DNA of 64,000 nt. It comes from Zygosaccharomyces rouxii. Its lineage: Eukaryota > Ascomycota > Saccharomycetes > Saccharomycetales > Saccharomycetaceae. The translations under genes and the position numbers were made by a program. The DNA lies in contig NC_012993.1 of NCBI RefSeq assembly GCF_000026365.1, forward strand, positions 744,001-808,000. Direction: 5' to 3'. The notes under the pieces are model-generated. The model ran no database searches. It saw only the letters and a program-made list of their open reading frames with translations, and had not been told where the DNA came from. Below are positions 1 to 9,432 of this stretch, piece after piece (the first letter of the stretch is position 1; every line of letters begins with the position of its first letter).

Positions 1-898
1 GTAGGGATCCTTGTGAAAGACCAATTACAGCAGCCAATTCAGGTGAGTATTCAAGAAGTTCACCTGTAACACCTTTCAATTGAATGGTAAGGGTGCATTC
101 GATATTTTCAGAACCATTCCTCTTGATATCGAGCCCATCAAAGTCAACAGGATTTATGGGGTCAAAATGCCATTCAACTGCGTCCGTAATATCACTCTTT
201 GGCTTTTCCTCTTGAACATTATTATCGTTAGGGTTACTTGGCATCTGCATCGGTAGTGAAAGTCCCACTAGCGAGTCGTTCCTTGTCCCATCCATGTCTA
301 CATCCTGGTCCTCAGCCTTAGGTCCATCCTCACCTTTAGAGTTCTCATCTTCGTCATCATCATCGTCTCTTGGTTTCTTAAAATCTACCGCTATAGCCTG
401 TAAGAAGGAACTAAATTTTGGCCTTGCTGGGTCCTGCACTTCCTGTGTATCCAGTAATCTTCCTTCGATCCTCATTGTCCATGACGCGTTTTGAATATCA
501 TTGTTCTCATCTTGCCATGGTTGATTCTCTGCAATATTAGATACGAAGATTCTCAGATATTTCACATCGTTCTTATTATGTGAAGTGGTGATACCTGATT
601 TAGAATTGTTCCATTGAGACACACTTTGTTGTAAATCAATACGTTTCCTTGCTAGAAAAACGTCCACTCTTTTCTCAGATTCCTTTAGCTGTTCATAAGA
701 TTTTAATTCAGGAACTAGGTCACTCAAATGGTTTGGGATATAAGTATCGGTTGGTTGTGTAGTAGGAGTTGGATTAGTCTGTTTACTGGCTGTTAAAGGT
801 ACTTTACCATTTTCACTTGCAACACCATTTGAACCAGCTGGAACTGGACCTCCCCCTTTCACATTCCTAACAGGAATTCTATTAGGCAATTGGGACAT
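1..898 (-). CDS. SNF12: SNF12/SWP73-like SWI/SNF subunit, 3' part missing (window edge)
   Basis: The minus strand is open from an ATG at 896-898 to the window edge, about 299 codons with no stop, so the C-terminal part lies outside. The translation contains the segments LRIFVSNIAENQPWQ, SWTMRIEGRLLD and NPVDFDGLDIKR, which match the BAF60/Swp73 family, and Snf12 rather than Rsc6 by residue pattern. Snf12 is a core subunit of the SWI/SNF chromatin-remodelling complex in the nucleus. An acidic stretch (Asp/Glu run near residues 180-190) follows the first conserved block. The gene is divergent from MRPL50 across about 200 bp, the same pairing as YNR023W/YNR022C in S. cerevisiae, which supports the call. 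The SWIB-like region expected further on is not visible here. Confidence 0.9.
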   Translation of the reverse strand, partial: MSQLPNRIPVRNVKGGGPVPAGSNGVASENGKVPLTASKQTNPTPTTQPTDTYIPNHLSDLVPELKSYEQLKESEKRVDVFLARKRIDLQQSVSQWNNSKSGITTSHNKNDVKYLRIFVSNIAENQPWQDENNDIQNASWTMRIEGRLLDTQEVQDPARPKFSSFLQAIAVDFKKPRDDDDDEDENSKGEDGPKAEDQDVDMDGTRNDSLVGLSLPMQMPSNPNDNNVQEEKPKSDITDAVEWHFDPINPVDFDGLDIKRNGSENIECTLTIQLKGVTGELLEYSPELAAVIGLSQGSL

Positions 899-1099
899 AT
901 TGCAAACTGCTTGAACTCCTAATGTCTATTGATTTTCACCTCTTTCTTGCTTGTTTACTATTATGCAAAGAATTGAAATTTTTCAACAAGAGTTGATTGT
1001 CAGAGACAAACTCATCTTTTGGAACCAAGATATTTGAGCCAAATTACGAAGGAAACACGAAAATTAAGGGCTCGTCGAGGCATCTAGGACCTGTTCACC

Positions 1100-1534
1100 A
1101 TGTTTAAGCCCACATCCATTTGCCTGAGTGCCCTCTCGAAACGTACAAAGAGGGTTAAAGTACAGATTTTAAAAGATTTCCCCCAATTCCTGTTGTACAG
1201 AGGTGAAGTAGCACAAGTCAAACCATCATTGATGAGAAATTACTTGCATAATTACAATGGTGCTCGTTACATTTTACAAGATAATGATATCGATTTGGAG
1301 CTAATGAAATCTTTCGAGCAGAGACAAGAAGAGTTAAGATCCGCAAAGTCGGAATCTAAGACTAAAGAAGATGCTGTACATACTGCTGATACAACGCCAG
1401 ACAAATCCTCCACACAATCTCCAGCACAAACAACTGCACCACAATCACAACAGCAGGAGCCCGAAAAGCCTAAGGGTGTATTAGAAAAAGATATCACAGT
1501 TAAAGACATTAAGATCCCCGGGTTGGACCTCTGA
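1100..1534 (+). CDS. MRPL50: Mitochondrial large-subunit ribosomal protein bL9m (Mrpl50)
   Basis: A 144-residue ORF starting at the first ATG. The N-terminal part has the bL9 signature ([16 protein letters not shown] followed by a basic [11 protein letters not shown] segment). The C-terminal third is low-complexity and rich in Ser, Thr, Gln and Glu. The product is a structural protein of the mitochondrial 54S ribosomal subunit. Length is close to the S. cerevisiae protein (about 139). Position next to SNF12 and the YNR021W homologue reproduces the YNR021W-YNR022C-YNR023W order. It is convergent with the next gene, whose stop lies about 100 bp away. Confidence 0.9.
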   Translation: MFKPTSICLSALSKRTKRVKVQILKDFPQFLLYRGEVAQVKPSLMRNYLHNYNGARYILQDNDIDLELMKSFEQRQEELRSAKSESKTKEDAVHTADTTPDKSSTQSPAQTTAPQSQQQEPEKPKGVLEKDITVKDIKIPGLDL

Positions 1535-1632
1535 ACAATTAATTTATACAAATTAAAAAGAATTCTAAGAAAGTCATGTAAATAATAACAAGATGCAATT
1601 TTTAAATTTTTAACTCGTTTTTTTTCTTCCCT

Positions 1633-2850
1633 CTACATCCTCACTTTTTGCTTATTCTTTGCACGTCTTTCTCTTCTGTCCCTCTTCTTTTGATCAAATT
1701 TCTCAGCATCACCAGATTGCTTCAACAGACGTCTTTGCTCCTTTTCAGCTTCGTGCTTCTTCTCTAATGCCATTTCTCTTTCCACTTGCTTCATGGTCTT
1801 AACGATTTTAGCCAATTCTTGTGAACGCAATTGTGAAGTCTTCTTTAACAAATCATTGGTGATGAAAACGTGTGGATTCTTTTGAACCAAATCCTTTGTA
1901 AAATTGTCATATACTGCAATAACTGAACCTATCACATCCTTTAGTGCTTTAAATTGAGCTTTATTAGATGGGATCGAAGTACGAATAACGGCACGAGGTA
2001 AGAGATTGGCATTCCATTTTTTTTCAGTCAATGGTTTTTCTGTAGGTAAATCGGTAAAACTGATACAGTGTAAGATCGAAGAAGCTTCTCTAAGAACTTG
2101 AAAGAAATTGGGTGCGTAATGTGAAATAAATTCATTCAATTGATTCATTTCTGACATGTAAACATATTCCACAGGTAACTTGGCGGATTCAGTGGTGCGT
2201 GTCAATGACAAGTAATAATTATCACGACGAACTTCATTCATTGATGATTTATGGACCACTGAGGTGACAAATTTAAAATTGTTTAAAATATCAGAGACAT
2301 TAGCATTAGGTTTGGCAGTCTCATTAGCGACATAGATACCATTGGGCTTCACGACAATCTCACAATATTCATCCAGATCTTTAACAGTCATACTGGGGAA
2401 AAAAGTTCCTAGTAGTCTTTCCATCAACATGGCTGCAGGGTTACTACGTCCATACAGGTGGGCCCTAACACAAATACTTTCAACAGCCGAACGTCCAGTC
2501 GCAAAGGTGGTAAACCAAGTCTTTTGTTGTTCATCCAAATACTGCAGTTTAGATCCGTCCTTATTGGCAAATCCTACACGGGCAAATTGTTGATCGTTCT
2601 TAAAATAATCGTTCAATTGTGTGAACAACCCATCAGTCATTCGGGTATTATAATAAAGTCCTAGTTTGTAAAGTGCAAATACAATTGCAATCACAAGGAT
2701 ACCACCAATTTCAAAAGTCCAATTGTAACGCGATAGTCTTTGCAAAATAGTCATTTGTTTGAGTTCCTCATAGGGTGTAGAAACGTACTCGTCATTAAAT
2801 GAATTGACGAGCTCACTAAGTTTAAGCACAGGTGCCAATAGACCGCTCAT
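1633..2850 (-). CDS. YNR021W homologue, ER membrane protein of the CCDC47/DUF1682 family
   Basis: A 405-residue protein with one clear membrane segment near residues 48-66 (GGILVIAIVFALYKLGLYY), a long soluble domain, and a very basic, charged, probably coiled-coil tail (residues 345-405, ending KKRDRRERRAKNKQKVRM). This architecture is that of the UPF0674/DUF1682 family, which includes human CCDC47, a component of an ER translocon-associated chaperone complex. The S. cerevisiae member has no well-defined function, so the role here is inference from the family. Synteny with MRPL50 and ATP23 (YNR020C) supports orthology to YNR021W. Confidence 0.85.
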   Translation of the reverse strand: MSGLLAPVLKLSELVNSFNDEYVSTPYEELKQMTILQRLSRYNWTFEIGGILVIAIVFALYKLGLYYNTRMTDGLFTQLNDYFKNDQQFARVGFANKDGSKLQYLDEQQKTWFTTFATGRSAVESICVRAHLYGRSNPAAMLMERLLGTFFPSMTVKDLDEYCEIVVKPNGIYVANETAKPNANVSDILNNFKFVTSVVHKSSMNEVRRDNYYLSLTRTTESAKLPVEYVYMSEMNQLNEFISHYAPNFFQVLREASSILHCISFTDLPTEKPLTEKKWNANLLPRAVIRTSIPSNKAQFKALKDVIGSVIAVYDNFTKDLVQKNPHVFITNDLLKKTSQLRSQELAKIVKTMKQVEREMALEKKHEAEKEQRRLLKQSGDAEKFDQKKRDRRERRAKNKQKVRM

Positions 2851-3082
2851 GTTGACTCAATGGATCCTTTGGAAACCTTTTCCTTCTTCCTTTTCCAATT
2901 TTAGGAAGTGGTTTAAAAAGAGGTCAAGTTGGTCGATTTTCAGTGCTCTTTATATGATGAAAAAAAAAAAAAGGTAGCATATATTGTACGATACAATGAG
3001 GGAAGATATATACACTTAAAATACACTTATCAAGATGCCAATGGCTTCAGAGTAATTCTATTTTACAATTATTTCTCATACT

Positions 3083-3709
3083 TCATTTCCTACGCTTGGT
3101 ATCAGGTGCCTCTGCATCGTCCTGGGTTGCATTCTGCGACCGTATGACTTCTCTTATGTAGCTCTGCAGTTCTTCCTCAGGATTATCACCACTTAGGATT
3201 TCCTCCAGTCTCTGCCTTCTTGCCATAGATTCAGGATCGTCACTAGCTGGTTCAGATTCCATTGTGTAGCGTATATTGTCTTTAAACTGAGCCCACTGAT
3301 CAGCGTCTATGCCAAGAGAGCCTTCATCTGCTGAGATACCACTCTTGATACGCAGGTACTGGATTAATTCTGGGAATTCTCCATCCTCTTCAGCCGATTG
3401 TAGAGCAGTTTTACCCTCTTCATTCTGCAGACTGATATCACCGCCCAGTTCTTCAAGGATCACTTTAGCAGTATGAGCATCTTCACAATGGTGCAATGGA
3501 GTATCACCGTCACTATCTTTAACATTAATGTTACCACCGTATTCTTGACACAGTTTACGCAATAGTTCTATGTGACCATATGCAGCTGCCGCATGCACTG
3601 GTGTGTATCCGTTGGGATCCTTGACGTTACCGTCCCTCTGATAATTTTCCTGTAATAATTTCTCTACAACAGAAGTTCTGCCGTCACTAGCAGCAATCCA
3701 AACGTTCAT
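3083..3709 (-). CDS. Ankyrin-repeat protein, YCR051W-like
   Basis: A 208-residue protein made largely of ankyrin repeats: NGYTPVHAAAAYGHIELLRKL at about 33-53 and DGDTPLHHCEDAHTAKVILEE at about 68-88 carry the TPLH-type signature, and the start MNVWIAASDGRTSVVEKLL is a degenerate first repeat. The C-terminal 80 residues are acidic and end in a basic TKRRK. It resembles the uncharacterised S. cerevisiae protein YCR051W, and its position beside ATP23 and ARE2/ARE1 (YCR048W) fits the merged chromosome III/XIV order. It is divergent from ATP23 across about 130 bp containing a perfect RRPE element, hinting at growth-linked expression. Function unknown; ankyrin repeats bind proteins. Confidence 0.8.
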   Translation of the reverse strand: MNVWIAASDGRTSVVEKLLQENYQRDGNVKDPNGYTPVHAAAAYGHIELLRKLCQEYGGNINVKDSDGDTPLHHCEDAHTAKVILEELGGDISLQNEEGKTALQSAEEDGEFPELIQYLRIKSGISADEGSLGIDADQWAQFKDNIRYTMESEPASDDPESMARRQRLEEILSGDNPEEELQSYIREVIRSQNATQDDAEAPDTKRRK

Positions 3710-3776
3710 ATTGGGGTTCTTCGCACTCTTCTTTTACTAGTAGTTGTCAACCTTCTTGGTTTAAGTTGACTTTGAC

Positions 3777-3787
3777 TGAAAAATTTT
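3777..3787. promoter_or_regulatory. RRPE-type element between the ankyrin gene and ATP23
   Basis: The sequence TGAAAAATTTT matches the ribosomal RNA processing element (bound by Stb3 in S. cerevisiae). It lies in the 129-bp divergent promoter. No PAC box was seen beside it, so the assignment rests on one short motif. Confidence 0.4.
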
Positions 3788-3838
3788 GATATTGAACTGT
3801 TAACACCAACAGAGATCTATCGAAAAAAGACCCGATTT

Positions 3839-4579
3839 ATGTCCGATCCCACTACGATTCCACCACCAGGTGAATTGCAGAAACCTAATCCTCCAAGTGA
3901 TCCAAATTCCACGAAAGGTTTCCATTGGTGGAGACGTACGTTCCAATACAAGACAGGTATTGGCCTTACACCTAAGGAGAAGCAAAATTATGAGAATGAC
4001 TACCATTTCGTTCTACAGAAGAAGCAATGCCAACAATGTTATGAATACAGAGATTGGATTCTGAAATATTCACCAACTGTAAGGTTTATGGCACAACAAA
4101 TCTCTAAACTTAATGGTAATAGCGATGGCCAAGTTTTACCGTTTGACGAATCCAAAATAGTTTGTGATGCATGCCCTGAATGGAGAAGTGGTGGATTTCA
4201 TCCTGAATTGGGAATCTTGTTGTGTCAAAACCGTATACGTGACAAATGGCACTTAGAAGATACACTGGCACACGAAATGGTTCACTATTTTGATAATTTG
4301 AAATGGCAAGTCGATTGGTTAAACTTAAAGCACCATGCATGCTCTGAAATTAGAGCATCCTCACTAAGTGGTGAATGCAGATTTTCAGCAGAGTTTCATA
4401 GAAGAGGATTTGGATTCGCTATCGCTAAGGGTCATCAAGATTGTGTCAAGAGAAGGGCTACGTTAAGCGTTATGGGTAATCCAAATTGCAAAGGTGAAAA
4501 GGAAGCCGAAAAAATCGTCAATGAAGTTTGGGATTCATGTTTTAACGACACTAGACCCTTTGACGAAATTTATAGATGA
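3839..4579 (+). CDS. ATP23: Mitochondrial inner-membrane metalloprotease/chaperone Atp23
   Basis: A 246-residue protein (about 227 in S. cerevisiae). The zinc-protease signature HEMVH is at residues 145-149, followed by YFDNLKWQVDWLNLKHHACSE, the highly conserved Atp23 core, and Cys-rich pairs (CQQC, CDAC) earlier. In S. cerevisiae Atp23 processes the Atp6 presequence and helps assemble the F0 ring of ATP synthase in the intermembrane space. There is no cleavable presequence, as expected for a Cys-rich intermembrane-space protein. The start is the first ATG after the divergent promoter. It converges with ARE2 with a 58-bp gap. Confidence 0.92.
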   Translation: MSDPTTIPPPGELQKPNPPSDPNSTKGFHWWRRTFQYKTGIGLTPKEKQNYENDYHFVLQKKQCQQCYEYRDWILKYSPTVRFMAQQISKLNGNSDGQVLPFDESKIVCDACPEWRSGGFHPELGILLCQNRIRDKWHLEDTLAHEMVHYFDNLKWQVDWLNLKHHACSEIRASSLSGECRFSAEFHRRGFGFAIAKGHQDCVKRRATLSVMGNPNCKGEKEAEKIVNEVWDSCFNDTRPFDEIYR

Positions 4580-4592
4580 AAATTCATTCATT

Positions 4593-4603
4593 TTTTATGT
4601 TTA
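4593..4603 (+). other. Match to the ARS consensus (possible replication origin)
   Basis: TTTTATGTTTA fits the 11-base S. cerevisiae ACS pattern WTTTAYRTTTW. It lies in the AT-rich gap between the convergent ATP23 and ARE2 genes, a typical origin location. A single ACS match is common by chance in AT-rich DNA. Confidence 0.25.
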
Positions 4604-4637
4604 TAAATCTAATATCTCATGTAAATAGCTTTTATTA

Positions 4638-6452
4638 TTAGAACGTCAGGTACATGGTACATAAAACACTAGGACCCGTGCAAATACCAAGCCAAAAGAA
4701 AAGGTTACCTACGATGGGATTACGTTTAATTATTTTCGAATTACTCATTGCCACTAGCGGCAATTGACCCATTTGAAAAAAAAACAGGTAAAATCTCAAC
4801 TTTCCGAAAAGGACGTACATTGACAATTCATGCACTATTGATGATAAAAGAAATGTCATCAAAGTGGCCTGGATCTTGTTCAATTGCAACGCACTCATAG
4901 AACTATGGTAGACGTGTCTTAGTAAAAACTTGTGGATAGGAACGTTCCAAATTCTACTAAATTCATCCCATGACACACAATTCCACCAATCACCATAAAA
5001 GTAACGATCACCAAATTTAGTCAGTTCTGCAATACAATTTAAAATTGCATCCCAAATCAAGTAAAATACCAGCAGGTACATGACGATGAATGATGGGATG
5101 TATTCAATAAGAATAAATCCCCATTGTTGGAGTCTTTCACCCGCTGACAACCAGGTCTTCTCACGTAAACTTAGAGCCTTTAAAGCTAATGGATACATGG
5201 AACTTTGAGCTAAAGCCATCATGACAAAGATAGTACCAAAGATAGCACAGATTTTTTCAAAAACGTAGCCCCATCTAACGATAGGAGTTCTTGGATATTC
5301 AATTTGGTATACCACCGTTGGATACATGGTATACATGAAGAAGTTTTTCAAATTAATATTATTAGGGAACACATCCTGCGGTGAACTCGATTGTGACTCA
5401 ATTTCAGATTTACAGAAAGAACGACTACGTTCCAGCACAGTAATCACTTTAGGATCAGAAATTGAAGATTTTTTTTTCAATTGCTTTGTGGAAAAATTCA
5501 ATTCATCTAGGATATTCCACATGTAACCATTATAGAATGCATACGAATGCATCTTCATCAATAGAACCAAAGAGTGTAAAAATAAAAAGATCTTGGCCAA
5601 CCAATGTAATCCTAAAATATGTTCCGGCAAATATAGATAAAAGATCAAGTATGCAAATTCCAATGTACTTGTGATCACCATCCCAGTACTCGACCATTTA
5701 ATCCATTTGCTCTTACAAGCTTTGTGGATAAAGAAAACCATGTAAATGTTCAAATACATGACCAAGTCGACAAATCCAACTGTAAAAATGTCGGTAGTCA
5801 TGAATTTTAAGATAGCACTATCACGGAATGTACGTCCATGTTCATAGTAGTAATTGATACACATATTCATCGACATGAACGCTACCGTTAGCCAGAACAA
5901 TACGTATAGTCCTGAAAAACTTGGAGTCAATTCGCAATTGTCAATAATAACATGATTATTAGTACCCTCTAATTTAACGGCTGTCTTTTTAGCTCTAATC
6001 TGTTTTTCCAATGTTGGACCTTCGAATCTAGTCTTCATAGGATCATTAATTGCACCATCAAGAATAGTAGGCCTATACTCAAAGGCAACATCACCAAAAA
6101 ATGAATATCTCTTCTCAGGTCCATTCAGATTCGCATCATTGTAAAGACGCCTTAAACGTAGCTTAATATGCTCTTCGTCAGAGCCTTCAACACTGTCAGT
6201 CCCGGTAGCTATAATTGCCCCCTTATCAGGAGAGGCTCCCCTAGAAGCTCTTGAACCTTCTGGTAGTGATTTGACACCTTCATCGGCTGTTTTCTTCAGT
6301 TCATCCAGTGAGACCTCTTTAACAAGTTCTAATCCATCTTCACGTTCTTCCTCTTCTTCTTGTTCTAGTGCGATAGACTTACGCCTATTTCCACCTGAAT
6401 TCAGCTTACGAATCCTGAGAAACCTCTCATCTTGCATCAAAGGCTTTGTCAT
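4638..6452 (-). CDS. ARE2: Sterol O-acyltransferase (ACAT), Are2/Are1 orthologue
   Basis: A 604-residue multi-pass MBOAT-family protein of the ER that esterifies sterols with acyl-CoA for storage in lipid droplets. Visible marks: a long hydrophilic acidic N-terminus (residues 1-180), then about nine hydrophobic segments, the ACAT motif FYGDWWN near residue 480, and the putative catalytic His in SSIVHELSMYVLF near residue 540. The ATG at 6450-6452 (A at -3) was chosen; the longer open frame upstream would need a TTG start. The ancestral gene is represented twice in S. cerevisiae (ARE1/YCR048W, ARE2/YNR019W). It is divergent from BUD23, as the ancestral order of both copies predicts. Confidence 0.93.
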   Translation of the reverse strand: MTKPLMQDERFLRIRKLNSGGNRRKSIALEQEEEEEREDGLELVKEVSLDELKKTADEGVKSLPEGSRASRGASPDKGAIIATGTDSVEGSDEEHIKLRLRRLYNDANLNGPEKRYSFFGDVAFEYRPTILDGAINDPMKTRFEGPTLEKQIRAKKTAVKLEGTNNHVIIDNCELTPSFSGLYVLFWLTVAFMSMNMCINYYYEHGRTFRDSAILKFMTTDIFTVGFVDLVMYLNIYMVFFIHKACKSKWIKWSSTGMVITSTLEFAYLIFYLYLPEHILGLHWLAKIFLFLHSLVLLMKMHSYAFYNGYMWNILDELNFSTKQLKKKSSISDPKVITVLERSRSFCKSEIESQSSSPQDVFPNNINLKNFFMYTMYPTVVYQIEYPRTPIVRWGYVFEKICAIFGTIFVMMALAQSSMYPLALKALSLREKTWLSAGERLQQWGFILIEYIPSFIVMYLLVFYLIWDAILNCIAELTKFGDRYFYGDWWNCVSWDEFSRIWNVPIHKFLLRHVYHSSMSALQLNKIQATLMTFLLSSIVHELSMYVLFGKLRFYLFFFQMGQLPLVAMSNSKIIKRNPIVGNLFFWLGICTGPSVLCTMYLTF

Positions 6453-7140
6453 TTTGCCTGAATAATCCCTGTAATAGTTTAACAAGGTAAAATAACCCGG
6501 GCAATCAATAGCTGATGCTACGGACAATATATGTATGTATATATATGTGTAGTTGAAAAAAGCCTCCTCGGCTCCTAATGGAGTTTTGTATTGAAATGTG
6601 ATACTTTTTATACCTTAATAGTACGACGTTAATCTTGAAAATACCGTCCTTCATGATTCCTGATGACCATATACAACAATAGGAATTATATTAAATCCAT
6701 TAGTATCCCATTATGGCTCACCGTGCCTTCAATGTAACATTAGGAATTGGCTCGCAGCTACCTATTATACGACTTTAAGTATAGCAGCGGTCGAATGAAC
6801 ATGTCGTGAGCGAGAAGAATAGGGTTTAATACAGTTGCACCAGTTATATTCGTATGGGAGGAGGACGACACGCAGAATCTGTGCGGTACTAAGGATAAGA
6901 ATTTATGATAAAAGCATACTACAATTGAATATCAGAGTAACTAGGATCGAATCTATAGACTTTTGGAAACAGTTGCAGTTTCATACTACCTTGTTTCTCA
7001 TCAATCGTATGCACCTTCAAAACTCCGAAAATGAAAAAAATCCTTAGTGAAAAAATTCATCTCATCGCGATGATTTAATTCTTTACATACAGAAGAAGAG
7101 AGGAACAAAGACAGGTAAAAAGAGGATCCATCTCTCCATT
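6453..7140. promoter_or_regulatory. ARE2/BUD23 divergent promoter region with RRPE and PAC
   Basis: 688 bp without a convincing gene. Close to BUD23 lie an RRPE-like TGAAAAAATTCA at 7048-7059 and, immediately after, a perfect PAC box (CTCATCGC at 7061-7068, the reverse of GCGATGAG). RRPE next to PAC 70-95 bp before the start is the classic ribosome-biogenesis promoter and fits BUD23. A TATA-like AT repeat at about 6528-6548 lies near ARE2. Nothing else was recognised. Confidence 0.7.
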
Positions 7141-7953
7141 ATGTCACGTCCTGAAGAGTTGGCACCACCAGAGGTGTTCTACAATGACAATGAATCCAAT
7201 AAGTATACCACATCTACTCGTGTGCAGCATATACAGGCCAAGATGACATTGCGTGCATTAGAACTATTGAACATCCCACCCAACTCGTTTGTGTTAGATG
7301 TCGGCTGTGGTTCTGGTCTTAGTGGAGAGATTCTCACGGAAGAGTATGGTCACGTCTGGTGTGGATTAGATATTTCGCCTAGCATGTTGGCTACGGGATT
7401 AACAAGAGAGGTAGAAGGTGATTTAATGATGCAAGATATGGGTCAAGGTGTGCCGTTCCGTGCAGGTACATTCGATGCAGCTATCAGTATTAGTGCAATC
7501 CAGTGGCTTTGTTATGCAGATACCAAATACCATGAGCCTCAGAAACGACTGATGAGATTTTTCAACGGATTATTTGCCTCATTGAAAAAAGGTGGTAAGT
7601 TCGTTGCACAGTTCTATCCCAAGGATGATGATCATGTCGAACAAATTCAACATGCAGCCAAATTAGCAGGATTCAGTGGTGGTCTTGTCATTGATGATCC
7701 AGAGTCGAAGAAGAATAAGAAGTACTACCTCGTCCTAACGTCAGGCGCACCTAGTGTACAAGATCAACAGGTTAACTTAGAAGGTGTCACTATGGATGAA
7801 CAGGAGAAGATCAGCAATGCAAGACGTAAGAAGAACGAAAGAGAGTCTACAAAGAACTACGTGATGAGAAAGAAGGAACTAATGAAACGTAGAGGTCGCC
7901 AAGTCACCCATGATTCCAAATTTACTGGTAGAAAGAGAAGGCCAAGATTTTAA
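7141..7953 (+). CDS. BUD23: 18S rRNA (guanine-N7) methyltransferase Bud23
   Basis: A 270-residue class I SAM-dependent methyltransferase. The SAM-binding motif I VLDVGCGSGL is at residues 51-60, followed by GLDISPSMLA, DAAISISAIQWL and a strongly basic C-terminal tail (KKELMKRRGRQ, FTGRKRRPRF) that serves for nucleolar location and rRNA contact. In S. cerevisiae Bud23 with Trm112 methylates G1575 of 18S rRNA and supports 40S maturation. Length matches the family (275). The upstream PAC plus RRPE pair indicates ribosome-biogenesis co-regulation. It sits between ARE2 and IMG1 as in YCR046C-YCR048W. Confidence 0.95.
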   Translation: MSRPEELAPPEVFYNDNESNKYTTSTRVQHIQAKMTLRALELLNIPPNSFVLDVGCGSGLSGEILTEEYGHVWCGLDISPSMLATGLTREVEGDLMMQDMGQGVPFRAGTFDAAISISAIQWLCYADTKYHEPQKRLMRFFNGLFASLKKGGKFVAQFYPKDDDHVEQIQHAAKLAGFSGGLVIDDPESKKNKKYYLVLTSGAPSVQDQQVNLEGVTMDEQEKISNARRKKNERESTKNYVMRKKELMKRRGRQVTHDSKFTGRKRRPRF

Positions 7954-8136
7954 CGATTTAAAGATATCACTATGGGTTTACTTATATATATAAATATATA
8001 CTGATAAAATAGGTTTATTCTTGTCATGTAGTACGTGCATGTTAATTTCAACATCAATTTGAAAAATTCATAGAACTACCCATGGCTAAGCTATCAGACT
8101 ACCCAAGATACAAAATAAAAGATCCCAACTATCGAC

Positions 8137-8652
8137 ATGTATTCTTTTCCAAGACTTAGAGTTGGTTTGATATCGCAGGTACGCTCCTACCAAATCCCTA
8201 CTACCACAAGAAAGGTGATTCCGGTTTATCCTCCTGTGGAACAAAGACAAAAACCCAACCTTTTACAGACTTTAACAGATGTGAATCTAAAAAGTTTAGA
8301 CCCACAGGGCTGGAAACGTCAATTAGTATCTAAGAACTCACGTCAAAGTCTAAGAGCTGGTGACGTGGTTCGTGTGGTTTATGATCAATCCAAGTGTTCG
8401 CATGATAATTTCGTCGGTTACGTGCTTAGCGTCAATCGTAAGGAATTGGTACAAGATTCATCCCTGCTATTGAGAAATCAAATTTCCAAGACGGCTGTAG
8501 AGATGAGAGTCCCAGTTTTCTCACCCTTAATAGAAAGAATTGATCTGTTGAAGAAGACCGATGGCAAGAGACAACGTAATAGACACTACTACATTAGAGG
8601 CACCAAGTTGGACGTTGGCGATCTAGAAGCAGGTCTAAGGAAGAGAAAATAA
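8137..8652 (+). CDS. IMG1: Mitochondrial large-subunit ribosomal protein bL19m (Img1)
   Basis: A 171-residue protein with an N-terminal presequence-like start ([19 protein letters not shown]: basic, no acidic residues) followed by a bL19 core ([39 protein letters not shown]). S. cerevisiae Img1 (YCR046C, about 169 residues) is required for mitochondrial translation and genome maintenance. It lies in tandem after BUD23 (184 bp gap), keeping the YCR047C-YCR046C order, and converges with RCF2 about 105 bp away. Confidence 0.9.
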   Translation: MYSFPRLRVGLISQVRSYQIPTTTRKVIPVYPPVEQRQKPNLLQTLTDVNLKSLDPQGWKRQLVSKNSRQSLRAGDVVRVVYDQSKCSHDNFVGYVLSVNRKELVQDSSLLLRNQISKTAVEMRVPVFSPLIERIDLLKKTDGKRQRNRHYYIRGTKLDVGDLEAGLRKRK

Positions 8653-8757
8653 GAGAACTAACTCCAAATAACTCAATAACCCTTGTATATAACGTATCTA
8701 GAGTGGAAAATAAACAAAATTTGACATTACAACATTCTTATATTCTTATTTCGTATC

Positions 8758-9432
8758 TTACTCGTATTTGAAAATCTTGGAGTTGACTCTTTGGCTGTTA
8801 TCCCTAAAGCCCGCAACACCATCGTGAGAAGTCTTTTCTTCGGCTTCGACATCGGCTAGAAGTCTGTCCCAGCGCTGTTTCTCCCTTACTTGTTCCTTGT
8901 TTGGATGCAATTTTCTTTCGTACATACTCAACCCCATAGATGCTAGTAAAAGACCGACCGTGATAAATTGAGCGTACATTCTTGCTTGAACCGCCTTTTG
9001 AGCTTTGGTCATAATAGGATCCTTGTCAACGACTACCCATGATCCGTACATAGAAGCTGCCCATGCACCAACGATAATTTTGTACTTGTTATTGGATAAA
9101 CCTTCCACTAATTTTTGCTTCATTGACATCTCTTTCCATTTCCTGTGTTCTTCCAAGGCATCAGCAGATTCACCACCACTACTATACATCATAGAATCGA
9201 ATTTATTCGATGCTTCTTCAGCGCAGATCGCAGTCATAAGGGTTGGTGGTGAAATCCAGAAAGCTGTCTTGATGGACCAAGGCCATCTTCTTGGTTGAAA
9301 TCTGGGGTATCTGATGGGGGCAAACTTCCATACGGCACCTGCAATGGCAAACCCTGCAATAGCACCCTTGACACCACCAGCGATTGTATGGTACTTGTGG
9401 GCTTCAATCTCTTCCTTGGATAGAATCTTCAT
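8758..9432 (-). CDS. RCF2: Respiratory supercomplex factor 2 (Rcf2)
   Basis: A 224-residue protein, the same length as S. cerevisiae Rcf2 (YNR018W). The C-terminal half carries a HIG1-type domain with two membrane segments (IIVGAWAASMYGSWVVV and MYAQFITVGLLLASMGLSMY, about residues 118-134 and 152-171) and the following Lys/Arg-rich stretch. The N-terminal half has further hydrophobic segments (GGVKGAIAGFAIAGAVWKF). It acts in the mitochondrial inner membrane in cytochrome c oxidase and supercomplex assembly. The neighbour TIM23 (YNR017W) lies beyond RRT12, a chromosome III gene interleaved here. Confidence 0.93.
   Translation of the reverse strand: MKILSKEEIEAHKYHTIAGGVKGAIAGFAIAGAVWKFAPIRYPRFQPRRWPWSIKTAFWISPPTLMTAICAEEASNKFDSMMYSSGGESADALEEHRKWKEMSMKQKLVEGLSNNKYKIIVGAWAASMYGSWVVVDKDPIMTKAQKAVQARMYAQFITVGLLLASMGLSMYERKLHPNKEQVREKQRWDRLLADVEAEEKTSHDGVAGFRDNSQRVNSKIFKYE

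Noticed and set aside
6453..6527. Longer N-terminus of ARE2
   Set aside because: It would begin with TTG; the ATG at 6452 has A at -3. The same reasoning removes TTG or GTG extensions of URK1, VAB2, WBP1, INP51, YIL001W, INP1 and the dipeptidase.
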